From assembly GCA_938045585.1 (NCBI GenBank), contig CALIAU010000015.1, positions 1 to 64,000 of the forward strand: a DNA stretch of 64,000 nucleotides, given 5' to 3'. The notes beneath the pieces are model-generated. The model was not told the DNA's origin and searched no databases. It saw only the letters and a program-made list of their open reading frames with translations. This DNA is from an uncultured Saprospiraceae bacterium (GTDB lineage Bacteria > Bacteroidota > Bacteroidia > Chitinophagales > Saprospiraceae). Positions within the stretch are counted from its first letter, which is position 1, and every line of letters begins with the position of its first letter. The position numbers and the translations under genes were made by a program. Positions 15,063 to 24,415 of the stretch are shown here, piece by piece.

Positions 15063-16166
15063 ATGCACGAAGAACTCAATCAAATACATCTTTTTTATGG
15101 TTGGTGGCAAATGATGGTTTGCCTCTTTGCCTTTCTTGCTCTGATTGCTATCTGGTTTCATCTTGGTAGAAAGCAAAAAGACTACGGACAGGTCTTATTA
15201 GCCAGTTCGATACTATGTTGGAGTATTTCAGGTGCTATGGAGATCTTATATGCGCACGGATATTTAGGTGCGAGTCACGGCTTGTATTACATTCAAGGGA
15301 GTAGGAGCGTCTTGTCCTTGATGAATAGTCTTCTCATCTTATTGGCCCTACCTTATTTTAAATATCTACCCCATGTATTAGAAAATACAATTAAGTCTAA
15401 GTACTGGATATTAATTGTAGGCTTGCCCTTTCTTTTTTCTCTATTGCCCACGCTAACAAAACTATGGAGCCCACAAGAGAGCTTTTTGATTAGTGAACTA
15501 GATGTCTATTATTCTATACTGACCCTGCTCATACTAGCCTGGGTCTTATGGGAATCCTTTAATAAGCGCAGATTATCCCTCTTGGCCTATTTAAGCATCT
15601 TTTGTATTGCGATAATTTTTGCAGCGCAGCTGTATAAGTTGACGGACAACCATATGTTTCAACTTCTATTCTCCGCTATTTTTAAGAGTAGTTTGATAAT
15701 GATATTTTTTGCCTTAGCACTGAGTTGGGTAAAAGATCTTGCAGAAACCTTACAAGGGGATAAAGGGAATCTTAAGCTTCGTTTACTTGAGCGTACGAAT
15801 GGTGAGGGCAAGAAAGAACACTTGTTTAATCTCTCAGGTGTATTCGATGAAAACAAAGAAATACAACTTTCAAAAACTCAATTTCAATTGATGAATAAAT
15901 TTGCACTGCGAAGGAAAGAATCTGAAGAAGGATGGTTGGAGATTAAACCGAAGAATGAGTCACGCTTAGATAAGGAATACGACATCAGAGATTATAATGA
16001 AATCAAGAGGTTATTACATGCCATTCTGGATGCGCAAATAGGAAAGGGAGCCTGGACAAAAGAACAGCACGAGTTGCCATTGAAAGAATTACTCTTAGAG
16101 CGTTCTACTGACCGTGAACGAAAAATTCGGCTTGCTCTTGACCCTAAAAACATTGAAATAGTATAG
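15063..16166 (+). CDS. Uncharacterised multi-span membrane protein with soluble C-terminal region
   Basis: I do not recognise the family. The first ~225 of 367 residues contain about seven hydrophobic segments (e.g. MMVCLFAFLALIAIWFHLG, YWILIVGLPFLFSLLPTL, LALSWVKDL). The last ~140 residues are soluble, charged and begin NLKLRLLERTNGEGKKEHLF. A 7-span sensor-like N-terminus with a cytoplasmic output region is one possible reading, but no kinase, cyclase or DNA-binding motif is visible. It stands alone, with its own promoter box and a strong hairpin after the stop. Confidence 0.7.
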   Translation: MHEELNQIHLFYGWWQMMVCLFAFLALIAIWFHLGRKQKDYGQVLLASSILCWSISGAMEILYAHGYLGASHGLYYIQGSRSVLSLMNSLLILLALPYFKYLPHVLENTIKSKYWILIVGLPFLFSLLPTLTKLWSPQESFLISELDVYYSILTLLILAWVLWESFNKRRLSLLAYLSIFCIAIIFAAQLYKLTDNHMFQLLFSAIFKSSLIMIFFALALSWVKDLAETLQGDKGNLKLRLLERTNGEGKKEHLFNLSGVFDENKEIQLSKTQFQLMNKFALRRKESEEGWLEIKPKNESRLDKEYDIRDYNEIKRLLHAILDAQIGKGAWTKEQHELPLKELLLERSTDRERKIRLALDPKNIEIV

Positions 16167-16173
16167 AGAACTG

Positions 16174-16204
16174 TATTTGTCAGTAGCTGACTTACTGACA
16201 AATA
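16174..16204 (+). terminator. Strong hairpin after the 15063 gene
   Basis: TATTTGTCAGTA (16174-16185) pairs perfectly with TACTGACAAATA (16193-16204) across a 7-base loop, eight bases after the stop codon. No T-tract follows, so it could instead be an operator for the transporter gene at 16276. Confidence 0.5.
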
Positions 16205-16275
16205 TCTATTCCTTCTGACAATCAAATACTTATCGTCTTGGTCAAAATATATTGCAATCCTAAACGATTGTAATT

Positions 16276-17883
16276 ATGCTCAACAAAAAGACCAATTATC
16301 TGCTCCATATCATTAGTTTTCTGATCTTTTTTCCTGCATTGTTAGATGCGCAGGCGGGTTTAGATGAACGCATAAATGATGCCTTTATGCCTATTGCTGA
16401 TTGGTGGGAAACTTTGATATTTACAAGTATCCCCATTGCTGGTTTTGACATTCCTATTGTTTTAATTCTTTTACTAGGTGGAGCAGCATTCTTTACCCTT
16501 TATTTTGGATTTATTAACCTAAGAAGATTTCCGCTTTCCATTCAGGTGGTACGGGGTAGCTATGATGCTCTGGATAAACAAATTCCTCAAAAAGATATAT
16601 CAGATACCATAAAGGATGAGTCACAGATAGGAGAGGTCAATCATTTCCAGGCCTTAGCAACAGCGGTTTCAGGTACGGTAGGACTAGGTAATATTGCCAT
16701 GGTCGCAGTAGCTATTTCCATTGGAGGACCCGGAGCAACATTCTGGATGATAATTGCTGGAATACTTGGGATGTCGACAAAATTTGTGGAATGTACATTG
16801 GGTGTAAAGTACAGAGATATACAAGCAAATGGAGAGGTGCATGGTGGCCCCATGTATTATCTTAGTAAGGGCTTTAAGGAGTTAGGAAGGGCGCGACTGG
16901 GTAAGTTTTTAAGTGTACTGTTTGCTTTGCTTTGTGTAGGTGCTTCATTTGGTGGTGGAAATGCCTTCCAGTCTAATCAAGCAGCAGCACAAATCATTTC
17001 AAGATTAGGTATTGAGAGTGCGAATGCAGGAACCTTCATTGGAATTTTATTTGCAATACTCACTGCCATCGTTATTCTAGGAGGAATAAAACGGATTGCT
17101 CGAGTGACTGAAAAAGTTGTTCCCTTTATGGCATTGATCTATGTACTTGCTGCCCTTACAGTCTTGGCAATGAATGCTGCTTTGGTTGATGATGCGATAG
17201 GTCTTATCCTGAGGCAGGCCTTTACGCCAGAGGCAGGTGTAACAGGAGGTATAATAGGTGTGATGATACAGGGTTTTCGACGAGCTGCATTTTCTAATGA
17301 GGCAGGTGCTGGATCCGCCGCTATTGCGCATGCTGCAGTACGCACAAATTATCCTGCTTCAGAGGGCTTAGTTGCCTTACTAGAACCCTTTATAGATACC
17401 GTAGTTATCTGTACGATGACAGCTTTAGTCATCGTGATATACAATATGAATGGCATCTTCGTGTATGGCGATGTTATAAATGATGAGGTCTTGGATCTTG
17501 CGTCTCAAACGAGAGTAGGAGGTGTAAATCTAACCTCTATGGCTTTTGATGCAAGCATCCCGGGTTTTTCATATGTGCTATCCGTAGCAGTTGTGCTTTT
17601 TGCTTTTTCCACAATACTGTCTTGGTCGTACTATGGATTACAGAGTTGGAAATTTCTATTTGGAAGAGGCAAAGTGGCTGACCTGAGTTACAAATGTATC
17701 TTCTTACTATTTACAGTACTTGGTGCAGCTGTTAGTTTGGAAGCTGTTATTAAGTTTTCAGACGCTATGATTTTGGCACTAGTAATTCCCAATATGATTG
17801 GTCTCCTGTTTTTATTTAAGGAAGTTAAAAAGGAACTCACTATTTATCTGGAAGCAATTTCAAATATTTCAGTTAAGCAGTAG
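16276..17883 (+). CDS. Alanine/glycine:cation symporter (AGCS family)
   Basis: AGCS transporters (TC 2.A.25) import alanine or glycine with Na+ or H+. The 535-residue protein is hydrophobic throughout and carries the family signature region [31 protein letters not shown] in its first third. Later landmarks include [19 protein letters not shown] and [15 protein letters not shown]. An N-terminal hydrophobic segment ending [10 protein letters not shown] resembles a cleavable signal and precedes a ~30-residue periplasmic stretch, as in other Bacteroidota members. It has no operon partner on the upstream side, and the VOC gene follows after 35 bases. Confidence 0.93.
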   Translation: MLNKKTNYLLHIISFLIFFPALLDAQAGLDERINDAFMPIADWWETLIFTSIPIAGFDIPIVLILLLGGAAFFTLYFGFINLRRFPLSIQVVRGSYDALDKQIPQKDISDTIKDESQIGEVNHFQALATAVSGTVGLGNIAMVAVAISIGGPGATFWMIIAGILGMSTKFVECTLGVKYRDIQANGEVHGGPMYYLSKGFKELGRARLGKFLSVLFALLCVGASFGGGNAFQSNQAAAQIISRLGIESANAGTFIGILFAILTAIVILGGIKRIARVTEKVVPFMALIYVLAALTVLAMNAALVDDAIGLILRQAFTPEAGVTGGIIGVMIQGFRRAAFSNEAGAGSAAIAHAAVRTNYPASEGLVALLEPFIDTVVICTMTALVIVIYNMNGIFVYGDVINDEVLDLASQTRVGGVNLTSMAFDASIPGFSYVLSVAVVLFAFSTILSWSYYGLQSWKFLFGRGKVADLSYKCIFLLFTVLGAAVSLEAVIKFSDAMILALVIPNMIGLLFLFKEVKKELTIYLEAISNISVKQ

Positions 17884-17918
17884 CTATATTTTTTATCTTA
17901 GGAAAAAATAGTATCACT

Positions 17919-18341
17919 GTGGAAAAAATAGCTCCTTTTCATATTGCAATTCCTGTGCAGGATTTAGCGGTAGCAAGAAAATTTTATAGAGAGGTACTAC
18001 TTTGTTCGGAAGGACGAAGTAGTGAGCAATGGGTTGATTTTAATTTGTATGGACATCAATTAGTAATTCATGAAACGAAACAAGCAAAGGAAGATTTAGC
18101 CTATAATGCAGTGGATGCTCATGCAGTACCTATCCCGCACTATGGAGTTGTTCTTCCTTGGGATGAATGGGAGGCACTTTCGGAACGCTTGAAAACGCAC
18201 AAGATTGAGTTTATAATAGAACCCTATATTCGATTTAAAGGAGAGGCAGGTGAACAGGCTACTATGTTTTTCTTAGACCCCAGTGGTAATGCCTTAGAGT
18301 TTAAGGCCTTTAAAGATTTGAATCAACTCTTCGCTAAATAA
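17919..18341 (+). CDS. VOC-superfamily (glyoxalase-like) protein
   Basis: A 140-residue protein with a vicinal-oxygen-chelate fold in two beta-alpha-beta halves. The first is [22 protein letters not shown], with H8 as a likely metal ligand. The second includes [14 protein letters not shown] and ends with the diagnostic [15 protein letters not shown]. Members include glyoxalases, extradiol dioxygenases and resistance proteins, and the substrate here is unknown. The start is GTG at 17919. The NTF2-like lipoprotein gene follows after six bases and is probably co-transcribed. Confidence 0.85.
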   Translation: MEKIAPFHIAIPVQDLAVARKFYREVLLCSEGRSSEQWVDFNLYGHQLVIHETKQAKEDLAYNAVDAHAVPIPHYGVVLPWDEWEALSERLKTHKIEFIIEPYIRFKGEAGEQATMFFLDPSGNALEFKAFKDLNQLFAK

Positions 18342-18347
18342 AATGAA

Positions 18348-18821
18348 ATGAAATCAAAGATGCGTACACTTATTTCTCTTTGCCTTGGTTTTTGTTTTTT
18401 AATTCTTGTCAGTTGTCAGCAGAAAGAAACCGTTTACAAGCAAGACTCACTTGAAAAAGAAAAGGCGACTATTACGGGAGTATTAATGCAGCAAAAAGAG
18501 GATTGGAATGCCTTTGATATCGATGGTTTTATGGAAGGGTATTGGAAGTCTGAAAAGCTAAGCTTCATAGGGTCTAGAGGAATCACTAGAGGCTGGCAGC
18601 AAACCTTAGATAATTATAAAGAATCGTACCCTGATCAAGCGGCGATGGGGAAACTTGATTTTGAGGTGATTGAATTGGATGTAATAGGTCCTGAGGATGC
18701 CATTATGATTGGACGATATACCCTGTTTAGAGAAAAAGATACACCCAGTGGCTTATTTACTCTTCGATGGAAAAAGATCGCTGGAGAATGGAAGATAGTC
18801 AGTGATCAGACCTGTGGATAA
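18348..18821 (+). CDS. NTF2-like (DUF4440/SnoaL-type) lipoprotein
   Basis: The protein (157 aa) has a lipoprotein signal with the lipobox LILVSC (Cys at residue 23), so it is anchored in a membrane on the periplasmic side. The mature part has the NTF2-like pattern: a first helix LMQQKEDWNAFDIDGFMEGYW, a RGWQQTLDNYKESY helix, and closing strands GLFTLRWKKIAGEWKIVSD. Such domains bind small molecules or act as enzymes; none can be assigned. It follows the VOC gene by six bases. Confidence 0.8.
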   Translation: MKSKMRTLISLCLGFCFLILVSCQQKETVYKQDSLEKEKATITGVLMQQKEDWNAFDIDGFMEGYWKSEKLSFIGSRGITRGWQQTLDNYKESYPDQAAMGKLDFEVIELDVIGPEDAIMIGRYTLFREKDTPSGLFTLRWKKIAGEWKIVSDQTCG

Positions 18822-18867
18822 AGAATCTCTTAGTGGAAATGAGTAATAAGTGGTATAAAAAAAAACA

Positions 18868-18897
18868 AAGCCGGTATCTACATACCAGCTTAGCTTT
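18868..18897. terminator. Bidirectional terminator between convergent genes
   Basis: AAGCCGGTAT (18868-18877) pairs with ATACCAGCTT (18882-18891) with one mismatch and a 4-base loop. A run of A precedes it and a TTTT lies just after, so it can serve the lipoprotein gene on the plus strand and the exonuclease gene on the minus strand. Confidence 0.7.
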
Positions 18898-19052
18898 TAA
18901 AACACCCTTAAAAAATTGAGAAACAATACTTCAAAGATAGGAGCGAAGTAGTGGCTACGCAAGGCCTTTTGACCTACAGAAATATACCAACGGCCCACAG
19001 AATGACTACAGGAAACTAGAGCTAGAAACTACCAGACAAAAAAGTGCTTGAT

Positions 19053-20453
19053 TTAGAAGTAAATTGTCTCTACTTCGTTGTTATATAGGTGGTTTCTGAT
19101 GATGTAACTGGCCTCTTTTGTGTCACTTTGTGTGTATGTGAGGCATTCTTTGAGTTCTTCCACACCAAATTGTACATGATCTTGCTCTAAATAGCCATAG
19201 CCTTGATATACACCCTCTTCTACTAATATGACAGCACGTTCTGATAGAGAACGCCCTGGAAGAATAAGAAAGAAGTTTTCATGAAAGAAACTATTGAGAT
19301 ATGAGCTCGCAGTAATGGCTCGCTCATTGTAGCTATCGGCATCTTCTTCTAATACACAGGCACCGATACAGTTCCCTAAGTTTTTCTGAAAGCAAGGATG
19401 TTCATCCTTAGGACCTAGTTCGCAGTATTTATCACAAAGTTGTAAATCTCTTACTATCCTGCGCATATAACTAGCAGCAGCTTTCTTACTAGTCACATAG
19501 GTGAGGATATCCTTGCCATCTAAATTTTTCTTCGAAGTTTTTTCATAGGAGAAATTTAGATATCCATGTAGGTCAAGGTATTGATAAATAAAGTACGGGT
19601 AAGACTTTTTTCTTTGCGCCTTATTAATCTCGGGATTGTGTTTTTTGATTTCATCTGATTCTAATAGGAGAGCAATAAGTTCGTTTCCTGTTTCTTCAAA
19701 ACTTATAGAGCGCACGCGTTGTAACATGCGTTCATTCTTTCTACTTGTTTTGCCAAAGTGCTGGATAATGCGTTTTTGAATGTCAATACTTTTGCCAATA
19801 TAGACAACCTTGCCTGTGTCATCATGCATATAATAGACTCCTGGTGTTTCAGGAAGCTCTTTGATGTTTTCTTTTGTTATGCCCTCAGGTAATTTAGTGA
19901 GATCAAGGCCCTTGTTTATAAAGCTTTTTATCTGATCCTTGCCCGATTGGAGCTTCAGCATTTTATCAAAAATGATAGCCGTGGCTCTGGCATCTTCCAA
20001 AGCTCTATGCCTGCTATTCACTGGAATTCCAAAATGCCGAATCAAACTACCTAGACTGTAAGACTTTAGTCCCGGAAATACTTTTTTAGTAAGTCGTACA
20101 GTACATAATTGTTTTTTAGAAAATGTATACCCAAGGTTTTCAAACTCATGTCGGATGAATCCATAATCAAAACGTACATTATGTGCAACGAAGATGGTAT
20201 CCTCTGTCATTTCAACTATCTTCTTCGCTACCTCGTAAAATTTGGGTGCATCTCTAACCATCTCATCGTTAATCCCGGTAATACGCGTAATGTTTGAGGG
20301 TATACTTCGCTCTGGGTTGATAAGCGTCTCATACATTTCCACGATTTCCTCCCCATCATGGATAACTATACCAATTTCAGTAATGCGATCACGCTTTGAT
20401 AAACCACCCGTGGTTTCAATATCAATAATAGCGTATCGTCTTTGTTTACTCAT
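19053..20453 (-). CDS. DEDDh exonuclease fused to a GIY-YIG endonuclease domain
   Basis: The 466-residue protein joins two nucleases. Residues 1-165 are a DnaQ-type 3'-5' exonuclease, with DIE (11-13), the HNVRFD block (91-96) and SRHRALEDA with H149 and D154. Residues ~200-290 are a GIY-YIG domain like the UvrC/Cho N-terminus (PETPGVYYMH, VVYIGKS). The remaining ~175 residues resemble the region that follows GIY-YIG in such proteins and contain a Cys-rich stretch (CDKYCELGPKDEHPC, then CIGACV). The combination suggests a repair nuclease that incises and trims damaged DNA. This fusion is known in Bacteroidota and Actinobacteria. It is monocistronic. Confidence 0.9.
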   Translation of the reverse strand: MSKQRRYAIIDIETTGGLSKRDRITEIGIVIHDGEEIVEMYETLINPERSIPSNITRITGINDEMVRDAPKFYEVAKKIVEMTEDTIFVAHNVRFDYGFIRHEFENLGYTFSKKQLCTVRLTKKVFPGLKSYSLGSLIRHFGIPVNSRHRALEDARATAIIFDKMLKLQSGKDQIKSFINKGLDLTKLPEGITKENIKELPETPGVYYMHDDTGKVVYIGKSIDIQKRIIQHFGKTSRKNERMLQRVRSISFEETGNELIALLLESDEIKKHNPEINKAQRKKSYPYFIYQYLDLHGYLNFSYEKTSKKNLDGKDILTYVTSKKAAASYMRRIVRDLQLCDKYCELGPKDEHPCFQKNLGNCIGACVLEEDADSYNERAITASSYLNSFFHENFFLILPGRSLSERAVILVEEGVYQGYGYLEQDHVQFGVEELKECLTYTQSDTKEASYIIRNHLYNNEVETIYF

Positions 20454-20577
20454 ACATGTATGTTACTAGCCTGTTAAACCGGTATTTGAGATAAGAATTA
20501 TAAAATGTTTCCGTTCTAATTTTCTGGAATTAAGCCCAATTAAAGAAAATTAAGCAAAATACACGTAACTTTATATT

Positions 20578-21801
20578 ATGAAAATTCGTAATATGATATT
20601 ATTGCTCCTTGTGAATATACTATTTGCTTGTAGCGGTACCAGCAGGACTGATACGAAGCAGTCCGATATTGAACCTATTCAGGAAATAAGTGATGCTGTC
20701 AAAGTAGGTGCAGAACGAGCAGATCAATATTTAGACCTCTTAGCAGATAAAAGAGTAGGCTTAGTCGTAAATCAAACGAGTACTGTTGGTGATCAACATC
20801 TTGCCGATTTTCTGATAGAACAAAATATAGGTCTTGTTAAACTGTTTGCACCCGAACATGGTATTCGAGGTAAGGAAGATGCTGGAGCAAAAATTGAAGA
20901 TGGTAGGGATAGCAAGACGGGTTTAACAATTACTTCCCTCTATGGTAAAAAGAAAAAACCAGCTAAAGAGGATTTAGCAGGTATAGATGTTTTAGTCTTC
21001 GATATCCAAGATGTGGGGGTACGCTTTTATACCTATATAAGTACACTGCATTATATCATGGAAGCGGCAGCAGAAAACAACATCAAAGTAATTGTTCTAG
21101 ATAGACCAAACCCCAATGCGCATTATATTGATGGGCCTGTCTTAGAAAAAGAATTCAGCTCCTTTGTGGGTATGCACCCTGTACCTGTGGTGTATGGTTT
21201 GACAATAGGGGAATATGCTCATATGATAAACGGAGAAAACTGGTTGGCGCAGGGTCTTAGGTGCGACTTGAAAGTAATACCCTGTGCGAATTACACGCAT
21301 GAGACAAAGTATGCCTTACCAATTAAGCCTTCACCTAATTTACCTAATTATAAATCCATTTTGCTATACCCATCTCTTTGCTTTTTTGAAGGAACAACAG
21401 TGAGTGTGGGAAGAGGTACAAATACTCAGTTTCAAGTTCTGGGAACACCACTCTTAAAAGGCATGAAAGATTTTAGTTTTAAGCCAGTATCTATGGCAGG
21501 TGCTAAATATCCAAAGCATGAAAATAAAAACTGTTATGGAGATACTTTTGTGCAAATAAATACAGATGCTTTGTTTGATTCTAAACGTTTAGATCTAAGT
21601 TATTTGATTGACTATTATGCAGTCCACGCCAAGCAGGGTGAAGAGTTTTTTCTAGAAAATAATTTCTTCAATAAGCTGGCAGGGAATGCACGCTTACAGG
21701 CAGCCATTCGAGCTGGTAAAAAAGAAGACGAAATACGAGAGACTTGGCAAGAAGACCTAAGAGCTTACAAAACTATACGTGAGAAATATCTTCTCTACTA
21801 A
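20578..21801 (+). CDS. namZ: NamZ-type (DUF1343) exo-N-acetylmuramidase lipoprotein
   Basis: DUF1343 proteins include NamZ, which releases N-acetylmuramic acid from the ends of peptidoglycan fragments during cell-wall recycling or scavenging. The 407-residue protein has a lipobox (LLFAC, Cys near residue 18) and then the family core: VGLVVNQTSTVGD, LFAPEHGIRGKEDAGA, TSLYGKKKKP, VLVFDIQDVGVRFYTYISTL, VLDRPNPN and EGTTVSVGRGTNTQFQ. It is therefore exported and membrane-anchored. A small lipoprotein gene follows after three bases and is probably co-transcribed. Confidence 0.9.
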   Translation: MKIRNMILLLLVNILFACSGTSRTDTKQSDIEPIQEISDAVKVGAERADQYLDLLADKRVGLVVNQTSTVGDQHLADFLIEQNIGLVKLFAPEHGIRGKEDAGAKIEDGRDSKTGLTITSLYGKKKKPAKEDLAGIDVLVFDIQDVGVRFYTYISTLHYIMEAAAENNIKVIVLDRPNPNAHYIDGPVLEKEFSSFVGMHPVPVVYGLTIGEYAHMINGENWLAQGLRCDLKVIPCANYTHETKYALPIKPSPNLPNYKSILLYPSLCFFEGTTVSVGRGTNTQFQVLGTPLLKGMKDFSFKPVSMAGAKYPKHENKNCYGDTFVQINTDALFDSKRLDLSYLIDYYAVHAKQGEEFFLENNFFNKLAGNARLQAAIRAGKKEDEIRETWQEDLRAYKTIREKYLLY

Positions 21802-21804
21802 TCA

Positions 21805-22269
21805 ATGAATCTCGATTCTATGCACAGTAAATTTATATTCTTGCTATTTGTAATTGGAATGACTTCCTGTCTTGATCAAAAGAAAATTGACTCAGAAACA
21901 GAGTTGTTTAAAGAAGAATACTTAAAAGGGACGGTAGCTTTACGCTTAGCAGAAAAAGATATAATCACCTGGAAAGAAATTTTGCCAAAAATTAAAGAAT
22001 TAGATGCACACAAAGAAAAGGATAAAAATCTCTTGCGTTTAGAAAAAGATTTGGTTCGGTTCAGTGATCAGTTAGATAGATTTCAGAGTCAACTCAAGAA
22101 TTGGAATAATCTAGATAAAGATTTTCCTACTATGAAGAATGTCAACGTTGAGAAAATGTCTGAGATGCGTTTAAAAGAAACGCGCATTATAAATAAGAAT
22201 ATCACTAAATTTCATAGGACAGGTAATAGGGTATATGAAAACGTAGTGTCTACTTATTTTACGAAATGA
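21805..22269 (+). CDS. Small helical lipoprotein of unknown function
   Basis: The 154-residue protein has a lipoprotein signal (FLLFVIGMTSC, Cys near residue 22). The mature region is Lys/Glu-rich and almost wholly helical, with heptad-like spacing (IKELDAHKEKDKNLLRLEKDLVRF), so a coiled coil is likely. I do not recognise a family. It lies three bases after namZ and may be a cell-envelope partner, which is inferred from linkage only. It converges on the HhH-barrel gene with 28 bases between. Confidence 0.7.
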   Translation: MNLDSMHSKFIFLLFVIGMTSCLDQKKIDSETELFKEEYLKGTVALRLAEKDIITWKEILPKIKELDAHKEKDKNLLRLEKDLVRFSDQLDRFQSQLKNWNNLDKDFPTMKNVNVEKMSEMRLKETRIINKNITKFHRTGNRVYENVVSTYFTK

Positions 22270-22297
22270 TAATACTACGTGAAGGTAGAATTGAAAT

Positions 22298-24415
22298 TTA
22301 AAATTTGAATTTTGCTTGCATTTTCACATCCGTCCTAGTGTTCCCGTTGATTTGATTTTTTCCACTCCCTATCGTTTCTCTATTATCAAACACAGTGCGA
22401 GCAATTCTAAATTCTAGCATAGTGTCATAGGTGATGTTATAACGGAAGTTAATGTAGCTACGAAAGCCACGATCAGAGAAGGCTGGTATAAAAAACTCAT
22501 ACAAGATGTCATTCTCATAGACGTAGATGGCCGAATTAAAATCATCTGTATCAAATAAGGCCACCCGTCCTGTGAAACTAAACGATGAGCCAATAGGTTT
22601 ATAAATGATGTCTTGGTACATCATAAAGCCTTTAGAGGTGATATCCGAATGCTTATAAAATGAAAACTCAATTCTATTACGTAGTTGAACACCTTTGGCA
22701 ACATCCACTGTACTGTGTAGTCTTGCTCGCTGTCGGAAACGATCCCTTACAAGGCTGACCACATTGCTTTCTCCAGTATAATTTTGTTCTTTCTTTTCGA
22801 TGACATACTGGAGATAGGCGCTATACTTCCGTTTCTTTCTGTAGGTGATTCGTCCAAGCATTTCATAACCAGTAGAGGGGGCATCTACGCCAGAACGTAA
22901 CCATGGAAATTTCCATAGATCTAGATAAGTTGAAAAGTTCCAGTTATAATTTGGTCTTACATCAAGGCCCATATAGATTCCTCTTTCATTTGCTGCCTCA
23001 GAACCTTCACCAAAGGCATTGCTGCGGATACTTGGGAAGTCTCTAGGATAGTCACGATAAAGGAGTGAAAGAGAGGCCTTAGGTCCCAAGGCTGCTAAAA
23101 TGCCTTGCATGTAGGCAATTGAACCTGTATCTGCGTGTACTGCTTCACCAAAGAAATTAAAATTCTTGTATCTCCAAGTATAATCAAGTCCATTGTATAA
23201 GACCTGGTCACCATTAAATCTAAATTTATTGTAGAGGCGATCTGCACGTTGGAGTTGCTCTCCAAAAGAAAAATAGCTACTGGATGCTGATAGAATAAAA
23301 TCGTTAAATGAATATTTTAGATTCAGACCAGTGACAAACTGCGACAGTTTATTTTTCCTTCTGAGTTCATTTTCTGTTCTATGATCTCCGCTTTGAAGAA
23401 TACTGGTAAAAAATACTTGGGTGTTTTCGAAGTCTTGGATAGTATCTATGTTTGCATCCCGTTTTGAGAACGAGATAAAGGGTGTGATTTCCAATCGATC
23501 TGTTGGGGCCAAAGTGACAGCGCCACCACGGAAGTAATTGTTTTCTGCTACTGATCCATAGGGACGTAAGACTCGTCCATCTTTTTTTATCTGGGTGACA
23601 AATGCGCCCTTACCTGAACCGAAGTTATTATGCATAATGATGCCCTGTCCCAAACTGACCGTATAATCTCCAATCACCAGATCTTTTAACCAAGATCTAT
23701 AATTCCTTAGGTGAAAGAATGCAGAATAATAATCAAAGCTGTTGAAGGTTCTCTTTCCATCCAATGTGTGTGATTGGAAAAATAATTCACCTGCATCTTT
23801 TTCGGCAAGCAGGCCAAGCTTCATACGATTCTCATATTCATATCTGTAGCGCAGTGTATATTTATCCTTAGAACCTAAATAGGGGTTTGTTTCATTTTCA
23901 TCAAAACCATCTTGATCTTCGAGGACACGCTGCCATTTCGTATAGAGGGTAGATTTACCTTCTGCAAACATGCGCGGTATGGAAACTTGAAAGTCTTTTG
24001 TATTTCCGAGTGTGACAAAGGGAAGTAGTTGTTCAATAATGTTGGCATTAAAACCCTCTACCGCTTGGAGTTCTTCTAAGGCAATGAAATCTCCAAACTC
24101 TCTACGGTATCTGAGAAATTGTTCAGTTTGAATGGGGTCGAGTAAACGAGTACTATTTAGAAACTCTTCATCAATGCTATTGAGATCTTGAGGATTCTCG
24201 TAGTAGAAAAGTAAATCCTCGTAGATTTCATTGAAGCTACTTTCATTCAGGTCCTCGTCTTCAGAAAGAATACTTTCTATGACTGTTTCTATATCGAAGC
24301 TAGTATTCTCCTTCTGTCCATGGAGTATAAAGGGGCTAATAAACCATAGGACTATACAACAGGATTTAACAACTGTTCCATACTCAAGTTTTTGTGTTTT
24401 AGACTTTCTACCCAT
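22298..24415 (-). CDS. Helix-hairpin-helix outer-membrane barrel protein
   Basis: A signal peptide (first ~35 residues, ending FILHGQ) precedes an HhH/ComEA-like region at ~60-135 (NPQDLNSIDEEFLNSTRLLDP, then LEELQAVEGFNANIIEQLLPF). About 560 residues of amphipathic strands follow and end in phenylalanine (AKFKF), as expected of an outer-membrane barrel. The combination of HhH repeats and a barrel is a recognised but functionally unassigned Bacteroidota family. DNA binding or uptake has to remain speculation. Its first 64 bases overlap the 3' end of the next gene upstream in a different frame. Confidence 0.8.
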   Translation of the reverse strand: MGRKSKTQKLEYGTVVKSCCIVLWFISPFILHGQKENTSFDIETVIESILSEDEDLNESSFNEIYEDLLFYYENPQDLNSIDEEFLNSTRLLDPIQTEQFLRYRREFGDFIALEELQAVEGFNANIIEQLLPFVTLGNTKDFQVSIPRMFAEGKSTLYTKWQRVLEDQDGFDENETNPYLGSKDKYTLRYRYEYENRMKLGLLAEKDAGELFFQSHTLDGKRTFNSFDYYSAFFHLRNYRSWLKDLVIGDYTVSLGQGIIMHNNFGSGKGAFVTQIKKDGRVLRPYGSVAENNYFRGGAVTLAPTDRLEITPFISFSKRDANIDTIQDFENTQVFFTSILQSGDHRTENELRRKNKLSQFVTGLNLKYSFNDFILSASSSYFSFGEQLQRADRLYNKFRFNGDQVLYNGLDYTWRYKNFNFFGEAVHADTGSIAYMQGILAALGPKASLSLLYRDYPRDFPSIRSNAFGEGSEAANERGIYMGLDVRPNYNWNFSTYLDLWKFPWLRSGVDAPSTGYEMLGRITYRKKRKYSAYLQYVIEKKEQNYTGESNVVSLVRDRFRQRARLHSTVDVAKGVQLRNRIEFSFYKHSDITSKGFMMYQDIIYKPIGSSFSFTGRVALFDTDDFNSAIYVYENDILYEFFIPAFSDRGFRSYINFRYNITYDTMLEFRIARTVFDNRETIGSGKNQINGNTRTDVKMQAKFKF

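Noticed and set aside
22298-24415. HhH-barrel protein as a ComEA-type DNA-uptake receptor
   Set aside because: The N-terminal HhH-like part is only suggestive, and no other competence gene is present in the window.
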